DNA of 64,000 nt from Clostridium algoriphilum. Lineage in GTDB: Bacteria > Bacillota > Clostridia > Clostridiales > Clostridiaceae. The number at the start of each line of letters is the position of its first letter. Position 1 is the stretch's first letter. Positions 16,403-27,450 of the stretch are shown in pieces. The position numbers and the translations under genes were made by a program. Under the pieces are notes generated by a model. That model was not told the origin of the DNA, ran no database searches, and saw only the letters and a program-made list of their open reading frames with translations. The DNA lies in contig NZ_JAIZZK010000001.1 of assembly GCF_020443705.1 (NCBI RefSeq), positions 1 through 64,000 of the forward strand, read 5' to 3'.

Positions 16403-17200
16403 ATGTTAAGACTTTTATGGAATACTCAAAGTTCTATGGCAGCCCAACAGGAAAAGTTAGATGCTATATCAAATAATATTGCTAATGCAAATACTAATGG
16501 ATACAAGAAACTTGATGCAAATTTTAAAGATCTTGTTTACGAGACACTTGATAGAAAAGGATATCCAGTAACTTCTAGTGCTGCAAGTAAAACGGCATTG
16601 CAAAATGGTACTGGAACTCGCATAGGTGAATGGACAAGAGATACTACGCAAGGTCAGCTCACACAGTCAAGCCTTCCAACTGATTTAGCTATAGACGGCA
16701 GCGGATATTTTGAAGTAATTCAGGCGGATAATAGCAAGGCTTATACAAGAGCAGGTAATTTTCTTACAGATGCAAGTGGAACTATAGTTGATGATAAGGG
16801 AAATAGATTAAGCATACTTGATGGTCAGGGTAATAATATTAATAAGGTGAATGGATCTTATAAATTTGATAAGAACAATTTTCAAGTTGATGTAGATGGG
16901 ATCGTATCTATAAAACAAGGTAATACGTCAATGTCTGTTGGAAAAATAAAAATATCAAATGCTATAGGAGATAATTCAATGATATCTATAGGAGATAATT
17001 TATTTGCGCCCAAGTTAGGTGCGACTATGGTACAAAGTAAAGATTATTCAGTCATGCAAGGGTACTTAGAGCAATCCAATGTTGATATTGCAACAGAGAT
17101 GACAGAGATGCTAGTAACTCAGAGAGCTTTTCAGCTTAGTTCAACTACTCTAAAAACTGCAGACGAAATGTGGCAAATGGCGAATAATCTACAAAAATAG
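16403..17200 (+). CDS. flgG: Flagellar distal rod protein FlgG
   Basis: 265 residues. Starts MLRLLWNTQSSMAAQQEKLD, then ISNNIANANTNGYKKLDANF; ends EQSNVDIATEMTEMLVTQRAFQ in the usual D0 helix followed by LSSTTLKTADEMWQMANNL. This is the FlgG/FlhP pattern. The ATG follows AAGGAGGGG with an A-rich spacer. It is the last flagellar gene here: a weak hairpin lies 24 bp beyond the stop, and the next gene is not flagellar. Confidence 0.87.
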   Translation: MLRLLWNTQSSMAAQQEKLDAISNNIANANTNGYKKLDANFKDLVYETLDRKGYPVTSSAASKTALQNGTGTRIGEWTRDTTQGQLTQSSLPTDLAIDGSGYFEVIQADNSKAYTRAGNFLTDASGTIVDDKGNRLSILDGQGNNINKVNGSYKFDKNNFQVDVDGIVSIKQGNTSMSVGKIKISNAIGDNSMISIGDNLFAPKLGATMVQSKDYSVMQGYLEQSNVDIATEMTEMLVTQRAFQLSSTTLKTADEMWQMANNLQK

Positions 17201-17221
17201 ATTTATTGTTCTCTATTCTTA

Positions 17222-17255
17222 AGATAGATGTACTTATATTGGTATGTCTATTTTA
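17222..17255 (+). terminator. Weak terminator at the end of the flagellar operon
   Basis: ATAGATGTAC (17224-17233) pairs with GTATGTCTAT (17242-17251), including two G-T pairs, around an 8-base loop, followed by TTT. It is A/T-rich, so efficiency is uncertain, but no other hairpin occurs in the 151-bp gap. Confidence 0.45.
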
Positions 17256-17351
17256 TATTGTAAAATAATAATCAAAAATAGTTTTAATTAAAGAGTATTT
17301 CTCATATATTATTAGTAAAGTACATAATAATATGATCTAGGAGGAATAAAA

Positions 17352-18113
17352 ATGGGGATAGGATATTTAGTTGGATGTTTACTTAGTATATTACTTTGGA
17401 AATTAGATAGGCAAAGATTATTTAACATTATTAATTTAAAAATAAAGAAGAAAATTGAAAATATATATGTGTTACAATTTTTATATTTTTTCGTAGCAAT
17501 TTTTATATATATTGGGCTTGTTTTAATAAAAGATAATCAAGTATATAATGCAATCACCGCTTTTATGGTAATAGATATAAGTAATACAGAGAGAAAAAAT
17601 CTAAATCACACTGAGAAAAAGCATTTTTATGATACTATATCAACTATATCTAGAGCACTCATATGCGGGTTCATTACTCCATTATTCTATATTGCAATAC
17701 TTGGTAATGGTGCAGGAATTATATTTACATTGCTCTACAATTTAGGGATGGATGAGGATTTAAATATAATAAGTAAAATTGTATCTATTGCCAGCATAAT
17801 TCCATCAGTAATTGCAGAATTATTTCTATATACAATTTATATCTTTAGAAATCGAAATTTAAGGGTGAAATTTAAAGGGGATTACATAAGTAATCTATGG
17901 AGAATACCTCTTCTTAACGTAGATATCTTAGCTGCTTATACAGAGTCTGTTAACTTTTACTCCTATTATAATGGGGATAATATGCATCATCTAAAGAGTT
18001 ATGGTGATTACAGCAATAAAATTGATGATGTATGTATTAAGGATTATTTAAGTATAAGTTACTCTATTTGTTTTATAGTTTTCACTATATTTGTAGTCTT
18101 ACAATTATTATAA
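17352..18113 (+). CDS. Unknown multi-pass membrane protein
   Basis: A 253-residue protein I do not recognise. It has about six hydrophobic segments (residues ~3-16, 38-58, 98-115, 118-130, 145-168 and 236-253). Polar motifs between them include LDRQRLFN, DISNTERKNLNHTEKKHFYD, GNGAGIIFTLLYNLGMDEDL and, near the C-terminus, TESVNFYSYYNGDNMHHLKS. It has its own AGGAGG and appears monocistronic, between the flagellar operon and a convergent gene. Parts recall CbiB/CobD-like membrane synthases in layout, but the motifs I would require are missing, so no function is assigned. Confidence 0.8.
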   Translation: MGIGYLVGCLLSILLWKLDRQRLFNIINLKIKKKIENIYVLQFLYFFVAIFIYIGLVLIKDNQVYNAITAFMVIDISNTERKNLNHTEKKHFYDTISTISRALICGFITPLFYIAILGNGAGIIFTLLYNLGMDEDLNIISKIVSIASIIPSVIAELFLYTIYIFRNRNLRVKFKGDYISNLWRIPLLNVDILAAYTESVNFYSYYNGDNMHHLKSYGDYSNKIDDVCIKDYLSISYSICFIVFTIFVVLQLL

Positions 18114-18150
18114 AAAATTGATATAGTTGTATTAATAGCAATAAGAGTAA

Positions 18151-18197
18151 TAAAAAAACAAAGCATATACTCCTGGGATGTATATGCTCTGTTTTAT
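18151..18197. terminator. Bidirectional terminator between convergent genes
   Basis: AGCATATAC (18162-18170) pairs perfectly with GTATATGCT (18180-18188). The flanks are A-rich on the left and CTGTTTTA on the right, giving a T-run on either strand. It serves the membrane-protein gene on the plus strand and the pyrophosphatase on the minus strand. Confidence 0.8.
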
Positions 18198-18206
18198 ATA
18201 AAAAAA

Positions 18207-19850
18207 TTATTTTATTTTGTTCATTGCAACTGTAATAGGTGGTATAACTTGTTTTTTTCTTGAAACAAGACCTGGAACATATACACCACTATTAGTTAGA
18301 GTAACATTAAAGGCTTTTGATATAATCTCTTTATGTTCCCCTGCAGCTATTAATACTGAACCTCCATTTAATATATCAGTTAGCATTAATAAAACCAATG
18401 CAAAACCATTTTCTTTGGCTTTTTTATTCATTAAATCTATCATGTCTTCTTTTAGTGAGTCGAAGCCTTCAATATACATTGTACCAACTTGTGATACTCC
18501 TACTTTAAAATTATTAAGGGTAAAAGTCTTAAAGTCTTGATAGAAAATTTCCTCAGCAGTTTTACCTTCTAAAGAGGTACCAGCTTTAAACATTTCCTTA
18601 GCAAACTCTTCCACATTTAAATCAGCAATTTGAGCTAATCTTTTTAATGTAAGTTCATCGACTAAAGTGGAGGTAGGAGATTTTAAAAGTAATGTATCAG
18701 ATATAATTGCTGCACATAAAAGACCAGCAACACTTTTAGAAGGCCTAATACCATTTTCAAAGAATATGGTAGCGACTATTGTTGAAGTGCTTCCTACAGG
18801 TTCATTTCTAAAATATATAGGTTGTCCAGTTTGCACATCTGCAATTCTGTGATGGTCTATTATTTCTAATACATCAGAGTCTTCAAGCCCTTCCACAGAT
18901 TGGGCTTTTTCATTATGATCAACTAGTATTACTTTTTTTCTGTTTTCTGATATTAAGTGGAATCTTGATATACTTCCAATAACTTTATTATCTTGATCAA
19001 GAACTGGATAACTTCTATATCTTGTCTCAATCATAATATGTTTTATGTCCTCAACAAAATCTTCTGAATTAAAACTAACAAGGTTTTTTGTGGTCATAAC
19101 ATAATGGATAGGGATGCTCTGAGTTATTAATCTAGAAGCTGTAAAAGTGTCAAAAGGGGTTAATATTATTGTGCATTTATTAGTTTTTGCAAGCTTAATA
19201 ATTTCATCTGTTGGAGTATGATTACCTGTAATTATTAAAAGAGAAACCTTAGAACTAATTAACAAGTTTTGAGTATCGTCTCTATCCCCACAAATAGAAA
19301 TATCACCAGCTTCAATTACAGATTTTGTACTATCAGGATGCATAGCAGCTACAACAATCTTTCCAGTTGTTTTAAAATCTCCTTCTGGTGTGTACAAGCA
19401 TTTAGCTGATAGAGTATCTAGAATATTCTCAATTGGTGTATTACTTTTGGCAAGAATAGAATTATCCCAAATATCTAAATAGTTTGAAGCAAGATTTGAA
19501 ACTGAAACAACGCCAGCCAATCTATTGTTTTCATCAATTACAGGTAGAGTTTTAATATTATTCCTTTTCATAATGGACCATGCCATTTTCAAAGAAATTT
19601 GTGGTGAAATAGGGGCCACAATGTCAATGTCTAAATCAGAAATTTGAGTTTTAACCGTAGTTATAAGCTCTGGTTCCTCTACATTAAAGTAATTAAGAAT
19701 AAATTGTGTTTCACGATTAACTTCACCAAGTCTTATAGGTACAGCACAAATTTTTCCAGTCTTATTTTTAAACTCTGCATAGGAAATAGCAGCGCAAATA
19801 GAATCAGTATCTGGATTTCTATGCCCAGTAATATAAATAATGTTTTTCAA
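18207..19850 (-). CDS. Mn-dependent inorganic pyrophosphatase with regulatory CBS/DRTGG insert
   Basis: Family II (DHH/DHHA2) pyrophosphatase, hydrolysing PPi to phosphate in the cytoplasm. N-terminal ITGHRNPDTDS carries metal ligands H10, D14 and D16. A first CBS repeat covers ~residues 70-125, a DRTGG-type segment ~130-245, and a second CBS repeat ~250-310. The catalytic half resumes at VDHNEKAQS and IDHHRIADV (the DHH motif), with the DHHA2 domain containing SRKKQVIPP near the end. At 547 residues it matches nucleotide-regulated CBS-PPases of clostridia, which are inhibited by AMP/ADP and activated by ATP or Ap4A. The TTG start is preceded by AGGAGG. Confidence 0.92.
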   Translation of the reverse strand: MKNIIYITGHRNPDTDSICAAISYAEFKNKTGKICAVPIRLGEVNRETQFILNYFNVEEPELITTVKTQISDLDIDIVAPISPQISLKMAWSIMKRNNIKTLPVIDENNRLAGVVSVSNLASNYLDIWDNSILAKSNTPIENILDTLSAKCLYTPEGDFKTTGKIVVAAMHPDSTKSVIEAGDISICGDRDDTQNLLISSKVSLLIITGNHTPTDEIIKLAKTNKCTIILTPFDTFTASRLITQSIPIHYVMTTKNLVSFNSEDFVEDIKHIMIETRYRSYPVLDQDNKVIGSISRFHLISENRKKVILVDHNEKAQSVEGLEDSDVLEIIDHHRIADVQTGQPIYFRNEPVGSTSTIVATIFFENGIRPSKSVAGLLCAAIISDTLLLKSPTSTLVDELTLKRLAQIADLNVEEFAKEMFKAGTSLEGKTAEEIFYQDFKTFTLNNFKVGVSQVGTMYIEGFDSLKEDMIDLMNKKAKENGFALVLLMLTDILNGGSVLIAAGEHKEIISKAFNVTLTNSGVYVPGLVSRKKQVIPPITVAMNKIK

Positions 19851-19987
19851 GTATAAGCCTCCTAATATTCATCTGGGGTAGACAACAATTATTAATTATT
19901 ATTATCTTTGTCATTTTCACTAACAATCATTATAGTATTAGTTTATATTCAAACTCCCATATTGTAAAGAAAAAACCAATGTTATTT

Positions 19988-20029
19988 AAAAAAATATACC
20001 ATAAATAAAATAATATGCTATATTTTTTT
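19988..20029. repeat. A/T-rich inverted repeat in the divergent ppase/ATPase gap
   Basis: AAAAAAATATACCAT (19988-20002) is complementary to 20015-20029 with one mismatch, leaving a 12-base spacer. It lies in the 296-bp region between divergently transcribed genes, where no terminator is expected, so it may be an operator or leader hairpin. I saw no match to the Mn-sensing yybP-ykoY leader. The rest of the gap is A/T-rich with no gene. Confidence 0.5.
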
Positions 20030-20146
20030 CATATGTAAGGAGGCAAACACATATATTAGAAGAGTATAAAAATATAGCAACTTGAAAGAATCTGTACCAC
20101 TTAAAAAAAGTTACTTATTCTTAGAAAAGTAAGGGGGGACATGTAA

Positions 20147-22756
<2,610 letters not shown>

Positions 22757-22767
22757 GAATTAATGTA

Positions 22768-22810
22768 AATAATAAAAGCTATATGACTAAGTCATATAGC
22801 TTTTATTATT
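22768..22810. terminator. Strong bidirectional terminator
   Basis: A perfect 17-bp stem (22771-22787 with 22791-22807; core AAGCTATATGAC) with a three-base loop, A-rich on one side and T-rich on the other. It separates the convergent Ca2+-ATPase gene and the small minus-strand gene. Confidence 0.9.
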
Positions 22811-23219
22811 TAAAACGTTTATCAGCTCTTACTCTTTGCACCTTTGGAGCATCGCCCTTCATTGGTACCAAGTCTTTTTTAGTAGTCATATTTCTAATGT
22901 TTACAATTTGAATTTGTTCTCTGTGTTCTTTACCTTTTTTGCCTTTCATACCTTGTATTATAACGGAATGACCTTGAAGCACAGATATAAAGTTAACTTT
23001 TTTAAACCAACGTTTTTTCTTAAATACACATCTAGCAATTGATTTGCTTCCGTCAGCCTTTACTAGGATAGTTACCAGTAATTTATAAAAAATTCCAAAA
23101 TAATTTTTTTCCTCTACTTTGACGGATAGAACCCTACCTTGTGCTTGAGTAAGTCTATCACCATATCTTTTTAAATAAGCTTGTGTGTAACTATTGGTTA
23201 ATTTATCTTTTAATCCCAT
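22806..23219 (-). CDS. Unknown small basic protein
   Basis: 137 residues, rich in Lys/Arg, with no membrane segment or signal. The central part (VEEKNYFGIFYKLLVTILVKADG, here noted as LLVTILVKADGSKSI then CVFKKKRWFKKVNF) looks like alternating beta strands with basic loops. A second glycine/lysine cluster is IIQGMKGKKGKEHREQIQIV. The composition suggests nucleic-acid binding, perhaps an OB-like fold, but I recognise no family and assign no function. ATG is preceded by AAAGGAG. It is monocistronic and convergent with the Ca2+-ATPase gene. Confidence 0.75.
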   Translation of the reverse strand: MGLKDKLTNSYTQAYLKRYGDRLTQAQGRVLSVKVEEKNYFGIFYKLLVTILVKADGSKSIARCVFKKKRWFKKVNFISVLQGHSVIIQGMKGKKGKEHREQIQIVNIRNMTTKKDLVPMKGDAPKVQRVRADKRFK

Positions 23220-23339
23220 CAGTATTACTCCTTTACAATAGAAATTATTAAATATAAAAATTCAATAAACCTATTATATCTTATGTAGTAATTTAACTCA
23301 AGTATTAATAAATGTATATTTTAATATTTATTAATAAAA

Positions 23340-23366
23340 TTGTGTATAAAAAAATATTATACACAA
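23340..23366. promoter_or_regulatory. Perfect inverted repeat upstream of the Lon-like gene
   Basis: TTGTGTATAA (23340-23349) and TTATACACAA (23357-23366) are exact inverted copies around seven bases. There is no T-run, and the site is about 100 bp before the Lon-like gene, in the gap between divergent genes. A repressor operator is plausible; a structural hairpin is the alternative. Confidence 0.45.
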
Positions 23367-23465
23367 CTAATTTTATAAAATATTATTAACTCATAGCGAT
23401 AATATTTGTACCCAATGTGTAATTTGAGAATATTAATATAATAAAGAATTGAAAGGAGGCGGAGT

Positions 23466-25763
23466 ATGAATAGGGAATTAACTCTGAAGGATATTATATA
23501 TGAATTTGATATTGAAAATATGGATAGGGTAGAATCGTTAGATTCTATGCCACAGTATTCTGATGTGATAGAAAATATTAAAACTGCCATGAGTATAGAT
23601 GAAGAGGGTTTTAATGTATATTTAATAGACGATTTTTCAAAAGAATCACTTAAAGATATTATGAAATATGTAAATAAAATATTTGAGAATAAGAGCAAGC
23701 CTAAGGACATTTGTTATGTGTTATATGAGAATGAAAAATTTCCTAAGCCAATATTCGTAAGCAATGGGGGAGGCAATAAGCTAAAAGAGGCACTCGAGGA
23801 TCTGCAGAACGAATATTTAGAGTGCACATTTCAATTTTATAATAATTCTACAAATATGGAAAAGGAAGAAATTCAGGAAAGCATCCAAAGGGAAAGAAAT
23901 GAGCTAATAGGTAGTCTAATAGATACAGCAAAGGAAAAAGGTTTTGATATAAAATCCAATAATAGTGGATTTACCTTCATACCTTTAAGTAATGGCAAGG
24001 AAATGTCTGAGAACGAATATGACACATTAAATAAAGAAAGAAAAGAAAGTATTTTATTTACAGCAAGAATGTTAAAAGGTAAAGCTAAGGAAATATTAGA
24101 GCAGCTAAAAGATATCGAAGTTATGGATCTACAAAAAATAAAACAAATAATGGAAGAGTACTATACGAATGAAATGTATGATTTAAAACAAGAATATAAA
24201 AATATGTTTATAGAGGATAAAGTTGTACAAGATTATTTTGATATAGTATGTAGTGATATAGAAAACAAACTAGTTGACAATTATTCTTTAAGTTACGACG
24301 ATGATGAGGAAAAGATAAATGATATTATCTGCAAATATATTGTAAATGTTATTGTAGACAATAGCAAAAATCAAATTCCACCAGTTATTTTTGAACAGGA
24401 CCCAAATTTAGCAAACTTAATTGGTAATATAGAATATGAAAATCATAAAGGAGTTTATTCCACAGATATTGGGTTTATAAAGAGTGGTAGTTTGCTCAAA
24501 GCGAATGAAGGGTGTTTGGTAATTAGAATGAGTAATTTAATAAGTAATCCTTTAGCATACTATAACTTAAAAAAATCATTATTAACTGGTGAGGTAGATG
24601 TTGCGTGTACAAGTAGCCATTATGAGCTCATTGCCTTAAGCAACACATTAAAGCCAGAGCCTATACCAATTAAATCAAAAATAATTCTCATTGGTGATTA
24701 TGAGACATACGATCTTCTTTATAACTATGACGAAGACTTTAGAAAAATTTTCACTATAAAAGCTGAATGTAACCAAGTACAGGATATAGATAATGAATTA
24801 AAGAGTTCTTTGGTGTTTGAAATAGATAAAATTTGTAGCGAAAACAATTTTAAGTTCCTTACAAAGGGAGCTATAAGAGAAGTTGCAAAGATTATGTCTA
24901 GGAAGACTCAGAGCAGAAAGAAAATATACTATGATATTCATGAAATAAACAAGTTATTAATATTAGCTAGCAATAAGGTTAATAAAGAAAATAAAGAAGA
25001 GATTAGTTTCGATGATATAATTGAAGTAGGTTATAAAAAAGACATTATGGAAAAGGAAATTCTAAACCACTATACTGAAAAGAAAATGCTTATTGACGTT
25101 ACAAGTAGTAAAATTGGGCAAGTGAATGGACTTTCAGTAATTGATACAGGATATTTTAGCTTTGGTAAGCCAATAAAAATAACTTGCTGTTGTTACAAGG
25201 GAGCAGGTAACATTATAGATGTTCAGCAAGAGAGTAATATGAGTGGTAGTATCCATAGTAAATCTATTAATATACTAAAGGGTTATATGAGTACTATAAA
25301 TGGTGGATTCACTAGGCTACCAGTTGATTTCCATTTAAGCTTTGAACAGATTTATGGTAAAATAGATGGGGACAGTGCATCGGTTGCAGAAATATTATGT
25401 ATGCTATCAGCCCTAAGTAAAATTCCTATAAAGCAAAATATTGCCATGACAGGCTCAGTAAACCAATTTGGTGATGTTCAACCTATAGGAGGAGTAAATG
25501 ATAAGATAGAAGGCTTCTTTGCAGCATGTAAAGCCATAGACACTATAAATGGCAAGGGAGTATTGATACCTTTATCTAATGCAGAAGATTTGGTTTTAAG
25601 TGAAGAAGTTGAAAGGGAAATACAAAATGGAAACTTTCATATATATACAATGACATCTATAGATGATGCAATCGGAGTATTAATGGGAGAGTCTGAATAT
25701 AACTTTGAATCATTGATGGTAGTTATTACTAAGGAATTGAAAAAATATAGTAGTAGAAAATAA
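23466..25763 (+). CDS. Lon-like protease with apparently degenerate ATPase module
   Basis: 765 residues. The C-terminal Lon (S16) protease domain is intact: catalytic Ser637 in KIDGDSASVAEI and Lys680 in VNDKIEGFFAAC, with GSVNQFGDVQPIGG between. The upstream region aligns by eye with the AAA_32/COG1067 Lon-like family (LKANEGCLVIRMSNLISNP resembles its LHRAnGGyLvLda segment). However, no Walker A GxxGxGKT exists: the expected site reads FNVYLIDDFSKESLKD. The Walker B acid is replaced too (CLVIRM). ATP-independent LonC-type proteases show a similar loss. Start ATG follows AAAGGAGG. Probably cytoplasmic, no membrane segment. Monocistronic. Confidence 0.8.
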   Translation: MNRELTLKDIIYEFDIENMDRVESLDSMPQYSDVIENIKTAMSIDEEGFNVYLIDDFSKESLKDIMKYVNKIFENKSKPKDICYVLYENEKFPKPIFVSNGGGNKLKEALEDLQNEYLECTFQFYNNSTNMEKEEIQESIQRERNELIGSLIDTAKEKGFDIKSNNSGFTFIPLSNGKEMSENEYDTLNKERKESILFTARMLKGKAKEILEQLKDIEVMDLQKIKQIMEEYYTNEMYDLKQEYKNMFIEDKVVQDYFDIVCSDIENKLVDNYSLSYDDDEEKINDIICKYIVNVIVDNSKNQIPPVIFEQDPNLANLIGNIEYENHKGVYSTDIGFIKSGSLLKANEGCLVIRMSNLISNPLAYYNLKKSLLTGEVDVACTSSHYELIALSNTLKPEPIPIKSKIILIGDYETYDLLYNYDEDFRKIFTIKAECNQVQDIDNELKSSLVFEIDKICSENNFKFLTKGAIREVAKIMSRKTQSRKKIYYDIHEINKLLILASNKVNKENKEEISFDDIIEVGYKKDIMEKEILNHYTEKKMLIDVTSSKIGQVNGLSVIDTGYFSFGKPIKITCCCYKGAGNIIDVQQESNMSGSIHSKSINILKGYMSTINGGFTRLPVDFHLSFEQIYGKIDGDSASVAEILCMLSALSKIPIKQNIAMTGSVNQFGDVQPIGGVNDKIEGFFAACKAIDTINGKGVLIPLSNAEDLVLSEEVEREIQNGNFHIYTMTSIDDAIGVLMGESEYNFESLMVVITKELKKYSSRK

Positions 25764-25796
25764 TTAATAAGAATAATAAAATTGTTTTCATAGTAT

Positions 25797-25994
25797 GTTA
25801 ACAAAATTATATATTGTGTAAAATGCGTTTGAACAAACCTTAGCAATTCTTAATTTATTATATTTATGGATGCGTAAGAAAACCAAATGTTTGAGCGAGA
25901 GCGAGTTTGTAGGTTTTAGCATCTATAAATATAATAAATTTTAGAATTGCTTGGTGAAGTGAAAGCATTGGAGCAATATATAATTTTTGTTAAC
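25797..25994. repeat. Long palindromic element C
   Basis: A 198-bp imperfect palindrome. The outer arms GTTAACAAAATTATATATTG (25797-25816) and 25974-25994 pair almost fully. An inner 33-bp arm running from AGCAATTCT to GATGC pairs with a segment ending AGAATTGCT. The core carries GTAAGAAAACC ... GAGCGAGAGCGAG ... GGTTTT and is more G+C-rich than its surroundings. Single-stranded it would fold into one long hairpin with a structured head. It lies after the Lon-like gene with no ORF. The CGTAAG at the head base resembles elements A and B, but relationship is tentative. Confidence 0.75.
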
Positions 25995-26004
25995 AAAGAA
26001 TGAG

Positions 26005-26048
26005 AAAAAGCACAGATACTAATTTTATAGTATCTGTGCTTTTTTTTA
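26005..26048. terminator. Bidirectional terminator between lon-like gene and ychF
   Basis: AGCACAGATACTA pairs with TAGTATCTGTGCT around a short A/T loop, followed on the plus strand by eight T and preceded by AAAAAG. It ends both the plus-strand Lon-like transcript and the minus-strand ychF transcript. Confidence 0.9.
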
Positions 26049-27143
26049 TACATTAAATCTAAAGTTAACTACATCACCATCTTGCATGATATATTCTTTT
26101 CCTTCAAGTCTATATTGTCCCTTTTCCTTAGCAACAGCTTCACTTTTGCATTCAACTAAATTATCATAAGAAACTATTTCAGCCCTTATAAAACCTCTTT
26201 CTATATCTGAGTGGATTTTACCTGCAGCTGCAGGGGCTTTGGTTCCAATGTGTATAGTCCATGCTCTTATTTCTTGAGGACCTGCAGTTAGGAAACTCAT
26301 AAGTCCAAGTAGTTTATAGCTTGAGTGAATAAGTTTATCAAGGCCTGTTTCAGTAAGGCCATATTCTTGTAGAAGCTCCATTTTTTCATCATCCTCTAAA
26401 GCGGATAATTCTTCTTCGAGTCTTGCGCAAACTACAATTACTTCTGAATTTTCTCCAGCGGCAAAGTCAATAACCTTTTTAACCATATCATTTTCAGTAT
26501 TACCAGACATTAGGTCATCTTCGCTAATGTTTGCAGCATATAATACTGGTTTCGATGTAATAAGGAAAAGACTGTTCACAAAAATAGTTTCTTCTTCGTT
26601 AAACTCTAGTGTCCTTGCTGGAAGGTTTGCTTCAAGGTGCTCCTTTATTTTTTCCATAAGTTCATATTCCATTTTAGCTATTTTGTCTCCAGAGCGTACA
26701 AGTTTTACTGACCTTTCCATTCTTCTTTCTAATACATCAAGGTCAGAAAAAATAAGCTCTAAGTTAATAGTATCTATATCCCTTAAAGGATCAACATTGC
26801 CATCTACATGTATGACATTTTCATCATCAAAACATCTTACAACATGAACAATAGACTCTACTTCCCTGATGTGAGCTAGAAACTTATTACCTAAGCCCTC
26901 TCCTTTACTTGCCCCTTTTACAAGACCAGCTATATCATAAAATTCAATTGCAGTATGAATTATCTTTTTACTATTATAAATAGCTTTAAGTACATCCAAT
27001 CTTTTGTCAGGTACACTAACAACACCTATATTTGGTTCGATAGTACAAAATGGATAATTAGCAGATTCTGCGCCTGCTTTTGTTATTGCGTTAAATAATG
27101 TGCTTTTTCCTACGTTCGGTAAACCTACAATTCCTAGTTTCAT
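26046..27143 (-). CDS. ychF: Ribosome-associated ATPase YchF (OLA1 family)
   Basis: Obg-family P-loop NTPase that prefers ATP and binds ribosomes. P-loop GLPNVGKSTLF at residues ~6-16, switch region DIAGLVKGASKGEGLGNKFL, and ANISEDD in place of the usual NKxD, the NxxE signature that gives YchF ATP specificity. The C-terminal TGS domain is from about residue 280 (IGTKAPAAAGKIHSDIERGF). I start at MKLGIVG (365 residues, the normal size) because AAAGGAATG lies upstream. A longer frame to 27185 adds residues outside the family. Monocistronic. Confidence 0.95.
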   Translation of the reverse strand: MKLGIVGLPNVGKSTLFNAITKAGAESANYPFCTIEPNIGVVSVPDKRLDVLKAIYNSKKIIHTAIEFYDIAGLVKGASKGEGLGNKFLAHIREVESIVHVVRCFDDENVIHVDGNVDPLRDIDTINLELIFSDLDVLERRMERSVKLVRSGDKIAKMEYELMEKIKEHLEANLPARTLEFNEEETIFVNSLFLITSKPVLYAANISEDDLMSGNTENDMVKKVIDFAAGENSEVIVVCARLEEELSALEDDEKMELLQEYGLTETGLDKLIHSSYKLLGLMSFLTAGPQEIRAWTIHIGTKAPAAAGKIHSDIERGFIRAEIVSYDNLVECKSEAVAKEKGQYRLEGKEYIMQDGDVVNFRFNV

Positions 27144-27390
27144 ATATATGTACATTCCTTTCATGCGTTTTAGATTATTAATCACTCCAAAATTATACCC
27201 TACATCTTATTGCATTTCAAGAAAGTAAATTAGAACAATGGTTTAGGTTTGAAACGTAGTGGATAATAATTGAATATTAGTAAATAAATTTAAATTTAGC
27301 GTTGTATTGATTGAATTAATTTAAAAAAATTTTGAAATTGGAGGAAAATAAGAAGGAATTTTCATTTTTCTATAGAATATTACTTAATAG

Positions 27391-27423
27391 TGGTTTAAAA
27401 TGGATTAAAGTGGTTCAAAGTGG
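27391..27423 (+). promoter_or_regulatory. MraZ operator: four boxes at 10-bp spacing
   Basis: TGG triplets recur at exactly 27391, 27401, 27411 and 27421 within repeats of the form (A)AAGTGG (variants TAGTGG, AAATGG, AAAGTGG, AAAGTGG). MraZ represses its own division/cell-wall operon by binding such direct repeats upstream of mraZ, so this is very likely its operator, about 30 bp before the mraZ start. The remainder of the gap from 27144 is A/T-rich. I see a TATAGAAT at 27371 but no convincing -35 to go with it. Confidence 0.85.
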
Positions 27424-27450
27424 AGTGAATTTATAAGGTGGGGGAATATT

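Noticed and set aside
17352-18113. CbiB/CobD cobalamin synthase.
   Set aside because: Layout is vaguely similar but the conserved N-terminal motifs of that family are missing, and no cobalamin genes are nearby.
19988-20029. Possible yybP-ykoY Mn2+ riboswitch upstream of the P-type ATPase.
   Set aside because: The conserved loop sequences of that class are not visible; only an A/T-rich inverted repeat is seen.
27391-27423. Short CRISPR-like repeat array.
   Set aside because: The 10-bp phasing, repeat length and position before mraZ fit the MraZ operator; no spacers exist.
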